From the NCBI GenBank assembly GCA_011525685.1, contig WYBW01000061.1, positions 1 through 42,653 of the forward strand: a stretch of 42,653 nt of DNA, written 5' to 3'. Below the pieces are notes generated by a model. That model was not told the origin of the DNA. It was given only the letters and a program-made list of their open reading frames with translations, and did no database searches. The number at the start of each line of letters is the position of its first letter. The first letter of the stretch is position 1. Shown one piece after another: positions 34,245-42,027 of this stretch. The stretch comes from Verrucomicrobiia bacterium (GTDB lineage Bacteria > Verrucomicrobiota > Verrucomicrobiia > Limisphaerales > JADLHS01). The position numbers and the translations under genes are program-made.

Positions 34245-35045
34245 ATGTCGCTTCCGCCTGACTACCACATGCACACCCACCTGTGTCACCACGCAGTGGG
34301 GAATCCCACCGATCTGGCCGCGCACGCCGTCAAAATCGGGCTTACTGAGATCGGTTTCTCGGAACACAATCCCATGCCGCGAGACGATTGGGACGACTGG
34401 CACATGGACCAGGCCGATCTCGACACCTACGTCGCCAACGTGGAGCAAGCCCGCCGCGATCATCCGGACCTGACCATCAAGCTCGCGCTCGAAATGGATT
34501 TCATTCCCGGCCAGGAGGAATGGATTCGCGGGCTCATGGACCGGCATCCATGGGATTACATCATCGGCGCGGTGCATTACGTGTCCGACTCCTGGGACCT
34601 GGACAATCCGAAGCGCCTCTCCGAATGGAAAAGCCGCGATCCGTTCCAGGTTTGGAGCGCTTACTTCGATCGCCTGACGATGGCGGCGGAATCCGGCTTG
34701 TTCCAAATCATCGCGCACGCCGACCTGTGCAAGAAATTCTGCTTTTACCCGAAGGAAGATTGCACGCCGCTGTTCGCCAAATTCCTGAACGCGGCCAGGA
34801 AGCACGACGTGGCCATGGAACTCAACACCGCCGGCCTGCGCAAGGATTGCCAAGAGATTTACCCCAGCCGCCAGATCGTGCAAATGGCCTGGGAAGCTGG
34901 CGTGCCCATCACCTTCGGCTCGGACGCCCATGCGCCGGGTGAAGTGGGAATGAACTTTGCCGAAGCCATCGCGCTGGCGCGCGGCGTGGGCTACACGCAG
35001 TGCTGCCGGTTCACGCAAAAGAAGCGGGAGATCGTGAGGTTCTGA
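34245..35045 (+). CDS. hisJ: Histidinol-phosphatase of the PHP family
   Basis: A 266-residue protein. The PHP metal-binding motifs are YHMHTHLCHHAVGN (residues about 7-20), FSEHNPMPRDDW, GAVHYVSDSW, IIAHADLCKKFCFYPKEDC and ITFGSDAHAPGEVGMNF. They match HisJ-type histidinol-phosphatase, which removes phosphate from L-histidinol phosphate in the penultimate reactions of histidine synthesis. Other PHP phosphatases cannot be excluded. The last 114 bp occur a second time at 35662-35775, beyond a toxin-antitoxin pair, so the 3' end has a duplicated history. Confidence 0.82.
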   Translation: MSLPPDYHMHTHLCHHAVGNPTDLAAHAVKIGLTEIGFSEHNPMPRDDWDDWHMDQADLDTYVANVEQARRDHPDLTIKLALEMDFIPGQEEWIRGLMDRHPWDYIIGAVHYVSDSWDLDNPKRLSEWKSRDPFQVWSAYFDRLTMAAESGLFQIIAHADLCKKFCFYPKEDCTPLFAKFLNAARKHDVAMELNTAGLRKDCQEIYPSRQIVQMAWEAGVPITFGSDAHAPGEVGMNFAEAIALARGVGYTQCCRFTQKKREIVRF

Positions 35046-35067
35046 AGATGCCATTCTGAAGATGCCA
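35040..35067 (+). repeat. 14-bp tandem duplication at the hisJ stop codon
   Basis: TTCTGAAGATGCCA occurs twice in direct succession at 35040-35053 and 35054-35067. The first copy contains the TGA stop of hisJ. It looks like an insertion or slippage scar at the proximal edge of the toxin-antitoxin islet. Confidence 0.75.
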
Positions 35068-35103
35068 CTTGAGAACCACTCAAGCAGACGTTAAGCTGCA
35101 ACC

Positions 35104-35310
35104 GTGAAAACATTCAACGGGCATTTCGACGGCCGGGTCATCGTGCTCGACGAACCGGCCCAGTTGAAGCCGAATGCCAAGGTGAAAGTCGTCGCACCGG
35201 ACGAGGACGCGCCAGACGACAGCTTGGTGTCCGGCTGCGCGCGTTTGTCTGAACCCACCTTCCGTGCAATCTGGGACAACCCGCTCGATGCCGACTACGA
35301 CCGTCTATGA
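35104..35310 (+). CDS. Probable antitoxin of a type II TA pair
   Basis: A 68-residue product with GTG start at 35104. The N-terminus (KTFNGHFDGRVIVLDEPAQL, then KPNAKVKVVAP) is like the AF2212-type/DUF104-like antitoxin fold, a small beta domain found in front of PIN or MazF toxins. The C-terminus (FRAIWDNPLDADYDRL) would wrap the toxin. Its last 23 bp overlap the toxin gene, the usual antitoxin-first order. Preceded by a weak TTGAGA -35 like element in the spacer 35068-35103. The call rests on the pairing and the partial family resemblance. Confidence 0.7.
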   Translation: MKTFNGHFDGRVIVLDEPAQLKPNAKVKVVAPDEDAPDDSLVSGCARLSEPTFRAIWDNPLDADYDRL

Positions 35311-35626
35311 TCGCGGCGCGGTCGTCTTGCTTCCGTTCCCCTTTTCCGATCAGGCGTCGGTGAAAATTCGTCCAGATGTGATTGCCAATCCGCCTTATCA
35401 CTCGACGGATTTGCTGGTCGTGGCGTTGACGTCGGCAGGTGATGTCCTGCGTCCCGGCGAATTCGCCATTCAATTCTGGCGTGAAGCCGGCTTGCTTCAT
35501 CCTTCATTTGCCAAACGCGCCGTGGCCTCGGTTTCCGGCGATTTGGTACGAAGACGACTTGGCCAATTGTGTGATGCTGATTTGGTGAAACTCGACAACG
35601 CGATCCGGCTGTGGTTCGGCCTGTAG
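35288..35626 (+). CDS. MazF/PemK-type endoribonuclease toxin
   Basis: A 112-residue protein from the ATG at 35288, which overlaps the antitoxin gene by 23 bp. The sequence VYDRGAVVLLPFPFSDQASV, then IRPDVIANPPYHSTDLLVVA, resembles the PemK/MazF family beginning (GDVVLVPFPFTD..KIRPALV). A second match is RRLGQLCDADLVKLDNAIRL near the C-terminus. MazF-type toxins cut mRNA in the cytoplasm and are held inactive by the antitoxin. The start is chosen for the overlap; a start at 35264 is open but lies inside the antitoxin gene. Confidence 0.82.
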   Translation: MPTTTVYDRGAVVLLPFPFSDQASVKIRPDVIANPPYHSTDLLVVALTSAGDVLRPGEFAIQFWREAGLLHPSFAKRAVASVSGDLVRRRLGQLCDADLVKLDNAIRLWFGL

Positions 35627-35661
35627 CTTGGAACGAACCTTTCAACTCAACTGATCACGCC

Positions 35662-35775
35662 GTGCCAGGTGAAGCCGAAATCCATTTTGCCGAAGCCATC
35701 GCGCTGGCCCGCAGCGTGGGCTACCCGCACTGCTGCCGCTTCACGCAAAAGAAGCGGGAGATGGTGAAGTTCTGA
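35662..35775 (+). pseudogene. Diverged second copy of the hisJ 3' end
   Basis: These 114 bp align base for base, without gaps, with hisJ 34932-35045. By hand I count 15 mismatches, about 87 percent identity, with the last 90 bp matching better (7 mismatches). The peptide AEIHFAEAIALARSVGYPHC ends CRFTQKKREMVKF and stop, against CRFTQKKREIVRF in hisJ. Weaker similarity continues upstream to about 35637 (FNSTDHAVPGE against FGSDAHAPGE). There is no start codon of its own, so it is a displaced or leftover tail. Confidence 0.85.
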
Positions 35776-35786
35776 GGTCAACGAAA

Positions 35787-35829
35787 CCCGCGCGGAAGCC
35801 CCGCGCGGGAGCTTGCGCCGACCGCAAGC
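35787..35829. terminator. Twin GC-rich hairpins after the hisJ tail copy
   Basis: Hairpin one: CCCGCGCGG (35787-35795) with CCGCGCGGG (35801-35809), 5-nt loop. Hairpin two: GCTTGCG (35811-35817) with CGCAAGC (35823-35829), 5-nt loop. Both stems are perfect. They follow the displaced hisJ end by 11 bp and precede the GH2 gene by 23 bp, so they could be the original hisJ terminator or a leader structure for the next gene. Confidence 0.5.
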
Positions 35830-35852
35830 CGCAGCACAAACTCAGCGGCGCC

Positions 35853-38800
35853 ATGAATATCCGTCGCGTCAGGCTGGGAGTCCTCCGGTTGCTGGTTGTC
35901 CTCGGAGTTGTGAGCATGGGTAGCACAGCCCTCGCTGCGACCACCCGGAAAACTCATTCGCTGGACGGCAAGTGGCTGTTCCAAACCAACGGCGCCTCTC
36001 CGGGCGCTTGGAAAACTGTGCATGTGCCTTCCGACTTTCAATCCCACGAGGGCAGTGAGTTTCGCGGTGTGGGTTGGTACCGACGCGAGGTGAAAAACCT
36101 GAAGCTCCGGCCCGGCCGACGTTGGCTCCTGCATTTCCAAGCCGCCGCAACCGAGGCCGAAGTGTGGTGGAATGGTCATCGGCTGGGCACCCACCTCGGA
36201 GGCTGGACGCCGTTTCGATTCGATGTCACCGAACTGGTCCAGGCAGGTGCAGCCGGCACGAATGAAATTCGTGTGCGCCTTGATCAAAAGGTCGGCCACA
36301 ACACCCAAGGATTCCTGCCAATCATCCAGCCGCACTACGGCGGGCTTTGGCAAAGCGTCCAACTCCTCGAAGTGCCGGAAACCTACCTGGATGAACTCGA
36401 ACTGCTGGCGGTTGGCAACCCAAAGACCGGCCGGATCGAGCTTGAGACGCCTCTGCGCGGCCCGACCTCTGAGAGCGTAATAGGATTGACGGTTCATCAT
36501 CGTTTGCGGGGTCAGGAGCGGTGGAACACCACCCGCATGCGCTTGAGCGAATCAGAGACACAGGCCAAACATGACTCGTCCCCGACAGCCTCGCTGCGGC
36601 GAGAAGGTGACCTCCTCCACGCGGAGATTCCTGTCAACGAGCCGCGGTTGTGGTCGCCCGCCACACCGAACCTCTACGACGTGGAGATCGAACTGGCGGG
36701 CGGGCCGGGCGCCGAATCCATGGACCGTGTGCGCACGCGGGCGGCCTTTCGCAGCATCGAAACCGTCGGTGTCGAACTGCGCCTGAACGGCCGGCCGTTG
36801 AATGTCCGCGGCGTCCTGAACTGGGGCTACTACCCGCCGCGGTTGTCGCCCGACCCGGGCGAGGCCGTCTTTCGTCGTGACCTGGATTTCGCCCGGTCGA
36901 GCGGCTTCAATCTGATGAAGTTCTGCCTCTGGGTGCCGCCGAAGCGTTTCCTCGAACTCGCCGACGAGATGGGCCTGCTCACCTGGATGGAGTATCCCAC
37001 CTGGCATCCGCAACTCACCTTGCCGCATTTGGAAAACCTGCGGCGCGAATATCGCGAGTTCTTCTGTCACGATCGGAATCATCCTTCCGTGATCCTGCGC
37101 AGCCTGACCTGCGAAACCGGGTCGGGCGCGGAACTGCCGGTGATCCAGGCGCTCTACGATGACGCACATCGCCTGATTCCGGGCGCGGTGGTGGAGGACG
37201 ACTCAAGCTGGATCGGCTGGCATCGCGTCACCGACTTCTATGATGATCATCCTTACGGCAACAATCATACCTGGGTGGACACCCTCGCCCGGCTGCGCAA
37301 TTTCACTCTGACCAACCGGCTGGGTCTCAAGCCGCTCGTGCTCGGCGAAGCCATGGCGGCGGACACGTGGGTGCCGCGGGCTCCGTATCTCCAACAGGCG
37401 GACGAACCCCGTCCGTATTGGTTTCCGGGCGCGTTTGACGCCCAGCAGCAATGGGTGGAACGCCTCCGCGCGATTGCGGGGCCGGGCGGTTTGTCGAGCC
37501 TGGAAGCGGATTCGCTCCGTTACGCCATGCTCATGCGGAAGTATCAGGCCGAGACTTATCGCCGGGAAATTCCGCAAGGCGGTTACGTCATGAGTGTGAT
37601 CCGGGATTTCGCCGTGGCCTCGATGGGGTTGCTCGATTACCGCAACCAACCCAAGTGGTCGAAGCGCGACTGGTCGTGGCAACGCGACACGCTGTGCCTC
37701 CTCAAAACCCCGCGGGACCGGCGCGGTTTTACAGCGGGTGAAAAGCTGACGGGCGAGCTTTGGCTCAGTCATTTTGGGCAGGAGCCGATTCGGGATGGCC
37801 GGTTGGCGGTGGAGATCAGGCCCGCCAGAGGTTCGAGCCGGCCGTGGTTTCAGCAAGAGTTCCGAAACTTGCGCGCCGAAGCGGGTTCTTTGAACAAGTG
37901 CGCGGAATTCGCCTGGCCTCTTCCTGAACTGGCGTCGCCACAACCTCTCATTCTCAAGACCAGCCTCAAAACCGATCAGGGAAGCTTCGCGAACGAATGG
38001 CCGGTTTGGGTCGTGCCGCGCCCGACTCATGATACAACTGTGCGCTTCCATTCGTCGCTGTCGCCCGAGGTCGCGCGGGAGTTGTTCCCCAGCGCCCGTC
38101 CATTGGACGATTCGTCTGCCGAGGCCGTCGTGGTGGCCAGCCGTTTCGACGATCAACTCGTTCGGGTTTTGGAGAACGGTGGACTGGTGCTGATGCTCCC
38201 GGACGGGCAGCGAGGCAGCTTTCCGCTCAACCATCACTGGTTTCTGCGTGGCGCGCCGTACGTGGCTGATCATCCCCTCACCCGCCGTGTCCCGCGCGAT
38301 TTGCTCGTCGAACTGCAACACTTCGATCTGGCGGACAAGGTGATCCCGCAAATCCACTACCTGGACCAGGTGAGTCCGGTGCTGCTGCTGTGGGACACGC
38401 ACGACTTGCGCACGGTCAAGACCCACGGATTGATCTTCGAGACGCGCGTCGGTCGGGGACGGCTGCTCGTGAGCGCCCTGAATCATCGCGGTGCATCCAA
38501 CGCCGCGGGCCGCTGGCTGCTGGCAGAACTGCTTGCACACCTGGCCACTGGTCCCGCGTCCCACAATGCACTCTCGACCGCCGAGTGGACACGCCTCCAG
38601 GAGAAGCTTCACGAACAAAAGATCGCCCTGTCCGACCATTCCTGGCAGTTCCGGCCCGATCCGCAAAACGAAGGTCTGTTACGGGGCTGGCATCTACCGG
38701 ACTTTCGACCGGATGCGCGATGGACCAATCTCACGACCACAACCTTCTGGGAATCGCAGGGCTTTGCCGAGCTGGACGGCTGGGCGTGGTATCGCCTGGC

Positions 38801-39095
38801 GGTGGAAGTGCCGGGCGACTGGCAGGGCCGCTCGGTGTACCTGTGCTTCGAGGGAGTGGATGATGCCTATGAGTTGTATGTGAACGGCCATCTGGCTGGC
38901 GGCGGCGGGGACATCCCGAGCCGCCAGACGGCGTTCGAGGAGCGAAAAAGCCACGACCTCACCGCGCTGGTGAAGCCGGGCGAGAGCTGCCTCCTGGCCA
39001 TCCGGGTTTACGATTGGTACGGCGCCGGCGGCATCTTCCGGCCCGTCACCCTCCGCACCACGCCATTGCGGCTGGAAGGGGATATGATTCGGTGA
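35853..39095 (+). CDS. Secreted glycoside hydrolase family 2 protein, altered acid/base motif
   Basis: A 1080-residue protein with signal peptide (LRLLVVLGVVSMGSTALAAT). Domains: sugar-binding beta domain (about 35-170, HSLDGKWLFQTNG, VGWYRREVKN), an Ig-like domain (175-305), the GH2 TIM-barrel (about 306-560), then an unassigned middle part (560-930), and a second sugar-binding jelly-roll (about 960-1075, GWAWYRLAVEVPGDWQG, YELYVNGHLAGG). The region HPSVILRSLTCETGSG aligns with HPSVIIWSLGNESGHG of LacZ, putting the acid/base at E421. The likely nucleophile is E499 (LVLGEAMA), 78 residues on, a normal spacing. The usual Asn before the acid/base is cysteine here (C420). Exported glycan hydrolase; substrate unknown. 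Confidence 0.85.
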   Translation: MNIRRVRLGVLRLLVVLGVVSMGSTALAATTRKTHSLDGKWLFQTNGASPGAWKTVHVPSDFQSHEGSEFRGVGWYRREVKNLKLRPGRRWLLHFQAAATEAEVWWNGHRLGTHLGGWTPFRFDVTELVQAGAAGTNEIRVRLDQKVGHNTQGFLPIIQPHYGGLWQSVQLLEVPETYLDELELLAVGNPKTGRIELETPLRGPTSESVIGLTVHHRLRGQERWNTTRMRLSESETQAKHDSSPTASLRREGDLLHAEIPVNEPRLWSPATPNLYDVEIELAGGPGAESMDRVRTRAAFRSIETVGVELRLNGRPLNVRGVLNWGYYPPRLSPDPGEAVFRRDLDFARSSGFNLMKFCLWVPPKRFLELADEMGLLTWMEYPTWHPQLTLPHLENLRREYREFFCHDRNHPSVILRSLTCETGSGAELPVIQALYDDAHRLIPGAVVEDDSSWIGWHRVTDFYDDHPYGNNHTWVDTLARLRNFTLTNRLGLKPLVLGEAMAADTWVPRAPYLQQADEPRPYWFPGAFDAQQQWVERLRAIAGPGGLSSLEADSLRYAMLMRKYQAETYRREIPQGGYVMSVIRDFAVASMGLLDYRNQPKWSKRDWSWQRDTLCLLKTPRDRRGFTAGEKLTGELWLSHFGQEPIRDGRLAVEIRPARGSSRPWFQQEFRNLRAEAGSLNKCAEFAWPLPELASPQPLILKTSLKTDQGSFANEWPVWVVPRPTHDTTVRFHSSLSPEVARELFPSARPLDDSSAEAVVVASRFDDQLVRVLENGGLVLMLPDGQRGSFPLNHHWFLRGAPYVADHPLTRRVPRDLLVELQHFDLADKVIPQIHYLDQVSPVLLLWDTHDLRTVKTHGLIFETRVGRGRLLVSALNHRGASNAAGRWLLAELLAHLATGPASHNALSTAEWTRLQEKLHEQKIALSDHSWQFRPDPQNEGLLRGWHLPDFRPDARWTNLTTTTFWESQGFAELDGWAWYRLAVEVPGDWQGRSVYLCFEGVDDAYELYVNGHLAGGGGDIPSRQTAFEERKSHDLTALVKPGESCLLAIRVYDWYGAGGIFRPVTLRTTPLRLEGDMIR

Positions 39096-39170
39096 GCCTT
39101 CAAACCGCTTTTCCTTGGCTCAGGAAGAATTCTGTCGGAGCATTTCCCGGCTCCCTCCGTCCAACTCACC

Positions 39171-41552
39171 ATGAAACGGTTGCTTGCTCTCCCGGTTGTG
39201 CTGGTGCTGTTCGGCTTTCTGTCGCCCATCCCGCAGGCGCGTGCGGACGGGTTCATCATCGTGGATGAGGCGCATTGGCGGCCCGGGCCGCGACCGCCAG
39301 GCCCGATTCCGCCGCCGCACTGGCCGCCCAGACCCATGCCGCCGCCGCGCACTTACGTTTTCGCCCCGCTGGAGGTCAGTTATCACCACGTCAACGTGAA
39401 GATTGACGGGCAGATTGCCGTCACGTCGGTGGATCAGGAATTTTACAATCCCAACCCGTCGCGGCTGGAAGGCACGTATCTGTTTCCCATCCCCAAGGGC
39501 GCGCAGTTCGACAAGTTCACCATGGACATCGGCGGCAAGCAGGTCGAGGCCGAGTTGCTGCCCGCGGACAAGGCGCGCCGGATTTACGAGGACATCGTCC
39601 GCAAGGCCAAAGACCCCGCGCTGCTCGAATACGCCGACCGCGACGCGCTCAAGGTGCGCATCTTTCCCATCGAGCCGCACAGCAAGAAGCGCATTACGCT
39701 GCGCTACACGCAACTGCTCAAGTCCGATTCCGGGCTGGTGAGCTACGTCTATCCATTGAACACGGAAAAATTCTCGGCCAAACCCATCAAGAGCGTGAGC
39801 GTGAAGGTGGAACTCGAAAGTAAACAGCCGCTCAAGACGATTTATTCGCCGAGCCACTCGGTCGAGGTCAAACGGCACGGACCGAATCGCGCCACGGTCG
39901 GCTTTGAAACCAATGATGCGAAGCCGGACACAGATTTTGCGCTCTACTTCGCACCGGAGAAAGATGAACTGGGCGTCAACCTGGTCGCGCACAAAGTCAG
40001 CGGCGAGGACGGGTATTTTCTGCTGCTTGTGTCGCCCGGCGTGGACGCGCAGGACAAGAGAATCGTGCCCAAGGACGTGGCCTTCGTGCTCGACACGTCC
40101 GGTTCGATGACAGGGAAGAAGCTGGAGCAGGCCAAGAAAGCGCTTCAGTTCTGTGTCGAGAATCTCAACGACGGCGACCGGTTCGAGATCATCCGATTTT
40201 CGACCGAGGTTGAGCCACTGTTCGAAAAGCTTGTGGAAGCGAACAAGGCGAATCGCCAAAAGGCGGATGAGTTTATCAAGGATTTGAAACCCATCGGCGG
40301 CACGGCGATTGACGAGGCGTTGCAGAAGGCGCTGGCGCTCAAATCCGAAATCCGAAATCCGAAATCCGAGATTGACCGCCCGTTCGTCATTATTTTCCTC
40401 ACGGATGGCAAGCCGACCATCGGCACGACGGATGAAGGGCAGATTATCAGCAATGTGAAGAAGCAAAACGAAGGCCGCACGCGCGTCTTTTGCTTCGGCA
40501 TCGGCACGGACGTGAACACGCACCTGCTCGACAAGATCACCGAGGAGACTCGCGCCATCAGTCAATACGTCCTTCCAGAGGAAGACCTGGAAGTGAAGGT
40601 CTCCAATTTCTTCTCGAAGATCAAAGACCCGGTGCTGGCGAATCCGACGCTAAAATTCACCGGCGATATCCGCGTGACAAAGCTTTACCCCTCGCCGTTG
40701 CCGGACTTGTTCCGTGGCGACCAGCTTGTGCTCGTGGGCCGTTACGCCGGCAAAGGCGATTCCGCCGTCATCCTGGAAGGCGCGGTTAATGGAACGATGC
40801 GCAAGTTCACTTACGAAGTCAGTTTCCCTGGTGGTTCAGACGAGCACGATTTCATTCCCCGCCTGTGGGCCACGCGTCGTGTTGGCTATCTGCTCGATGA
40901 AATCCGGTTGCGCGGTGAGAACTCCGAACTGCGCGACGAGGTCACCGAGTTGGCGCGCAAGTACGGCATAGTCACCCCATACACGGCCTACCTGATTGTC
41001 GAAGACGAGGAGCGCCGAGGCGTGCCGCTGACGATGCAATCCTTGCCGCAACTCAACACGGACGCGCTGGCCCGCCGCGAGGCCGCGCAAAACTGGAATT
41101 CATTCAAGGACGAGCGCGGCGGCGAGAAAGGCCTGGCGGGCGCACGCTATGGGATGGCGCTCAAGTCAGCCAATGCCCCGGCGGCGGCGTCGGCCGAAGG
41201 GATGGTGGAAGCCAGTCGCGCCCTGGGCGGCGATGCGTTCGTGCAACGGTATGGGGCGCCCGGCCGCGCGACCACCCCCTCAGCCACACCGCCTGCGGAC
41301 GCCAAGGACCGGCTCGCGCAGTTCTCGCAGCAAGGCCAGTTCATCGCCGGGAAAAACTTCTACCAGAACGACGCTCAATGGGTGGATGCCGCGGTGCAGA
41401 AATTCCAGAACGCGAAGAGGCAGCGCCTTCAGTTCAACTCGACGGAATACTTCGCCTTCGCCGCGAAGCATCCAAAGGCGTTGCCGTGGCTCGCGTTGGG
41501 CCAGAACGTGCAGTTCATCCTCGGCGACACGTTGATCGAGGTTTACGAATAG
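39171..41552 (+). CDS. Secreted VIT plus von Willebrand A domain protein
   Basis: A 793-residue protein with signal peptide (LLALPVVLVLFGFLSPIPQA), then a proline-rich stretch (about 38-60), a VIT domain (about 65-190, VDQEFYNPNPSRLEGTYLFP, RITLRYTQLL) and a VWA domain starting at about 300, with the metal site DTSGS at 308-312 and IIFLTDGKPTIGTTDEGQII. Such VIT/VWA proteins resemble the inter-alpha-trypsin inhibitor heavy chain and usually bind protein partners at the cell surface. Four tandem AAATCCG heptamers are inserted in the VWA region (from residue 391). The C-terminal 150 residues are helical and unassigned. It is 75 bp after the GH2 gene, so a common transcript is possible. Confidence 0.88.
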   Translation: MKRLLALPVVLVLFGFLSPIPQARADGFIIVDEAHWRPGPRPPGPIPPPHWPPRPMPPPRTYVFAPLEVSYHHVNVKIDGQIAVTSVDQEFYNPNPSRLEGTYLFPIPKGAQFDKFTMDIGGKQVEAELLPADKARRIYEDIVRKAKDPALLEYADRDALKVRIFPIEPHSKKRITLRYTQLLKSDSGLVSYVYPLNTEKFSAKPIKSVSVKVELESKQPLKTIYSPSHSVEVKRHGPNRATVGFETNDAKPDTDFALYFAPEKDELGVNLVAHKVSGEDGYFLLLVSPGVDAQDKRIVPKDVAFVLDTSGSMTGKKLEQAKKALQFCVENLNDGDRFEIIRFSTEVEPLFEKLVEANKANRQKADEFIKDLKPIGGTAIDEALQKALALKSEIRNPKSEIDRPFVIIFLTDGKPTIGTTDEGQIISNVKKQNEGRTRVFCFGIGTDVNTHLLDKITEETRAISQYVLPEEDLEVKVSNFFSKIKDPVLANPTLKFTGDIRVTKLYPSPLPDLFRGDQLVLVGRYAGKGDSAVILEGAVNGTMRKFTYEVSFPGGSDEHDFIPRLWATRRVGYLLDEIRLRGENSELRDEVTELARKYGIVTPYTAYLIVEDEERRGVPLTMQSLPQLNTDALARREAAQNWNSFKDERGGEKGLAGARYGMALKSANAPAAASAEGMVEASRALGGDAFVQRYGAPGRATTPSATPPADAKDRLAQFSQQGQFIAGKNFYQNDAQWVDAAVQKFQNAKRQRLQFNSTEYFAFAAKHPKALPWLALGQNVQFILGDTLIEVYE
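40341..40368 (+). repeat. Four tandem AAATCCG heptamers inside the VWA gene
   Basis: AAATCCG is repeated exactly four times at 40341-40368. In the reading frame it spells KSEIRNPKSE, a peptide period of seven residues because the unit is seven bases. It sits between the GGTAIDEAL and PFVIIFLTDG elements of the VWA domain, a surface loop. Confidence 0.9.
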
Positions 41553-41668
41553 GGCTTTTCCGTACTGCCGGGCGGGCGTTGAGAAGAGTTGATGGGGCTG
41601 GGCTGGCACGGTTCTGCTGAATCCCGGCAGCGTCGGGCGCGGTTGAAAGCCGCGGCTTGTGGGGTGGA

Positions 41669-41772
41669 ACGGCTCGCGCTGCGAGTCGTAGCGTCGAGTG
41701 CGGCGGCGCAATCTTTCACGGCGACGTTCCGCCCGCTCTGCGCGGCCGGAGTGCTCGCAGCGCGAGCACTCC
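41669..41772. repeat. Pair of inverted REP-like hairpins
   Basis: Hairpin one: ACGGCTCGC (41669-41677) with GCGAGTCGT (41681-41689), loop GCT, one G-T pair. Hairpin two: GGAGTGCTCGC (41748-41758) with GCGAGCACTCC (41762-41772), loop AGC, 11-bp perfect stem. The 13-bp cores CTCGCGCTGCGAG (41673) and CTCGCAGCGCGAG (41754) are reverse complements, as in paired REP (BIME) units. It lies in the 475-bp gap after the VWA gene, where I see no credible gene; hairpin two may also end the VWA transcript. Confidence 0.55.
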
Positions 41773-42027
41773 CACCACCTCAATTGACCGCCACTTTCGC
41801 TCGCACCTCGCAGCGCCTGCGACGTTGCCTTCGGCCCCCACACGGTTAGAGTGGCGGGCGTCATGACCATCCTTGGAATTGTCTGTCCCGCGCGCGAGGC
41901 CGCCGGCAGCCGTGGCCTGCTCCCGCTTCCGAGGCCGACCCTTTCACAGACAGGGAATGGCGTTCGGACAAGCCGCAACGTCCCTCACTCGCGAGTCGCC
42001 GCGGGTCCGGCACTTTGACGCGCCTTT

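Noticed and set aside
34245..35775. Phage or transposon insertion at hisJ
   Set aside because: No transposase, integrase, terminal inverted repeats or phage genes are seen; only the TA pair lies between the duplicated ends.
40341..40368. CRISPR-like repeats
   Set aside because: Direct heptamers without spacers and inside a coding frame; no cas genes in the window.
41589..42005. Short plus-strand frames after the VWA gene
   Set aside because: Alanine/arginine-rich translations across the hairpin elements, with no domain and no credible start context.
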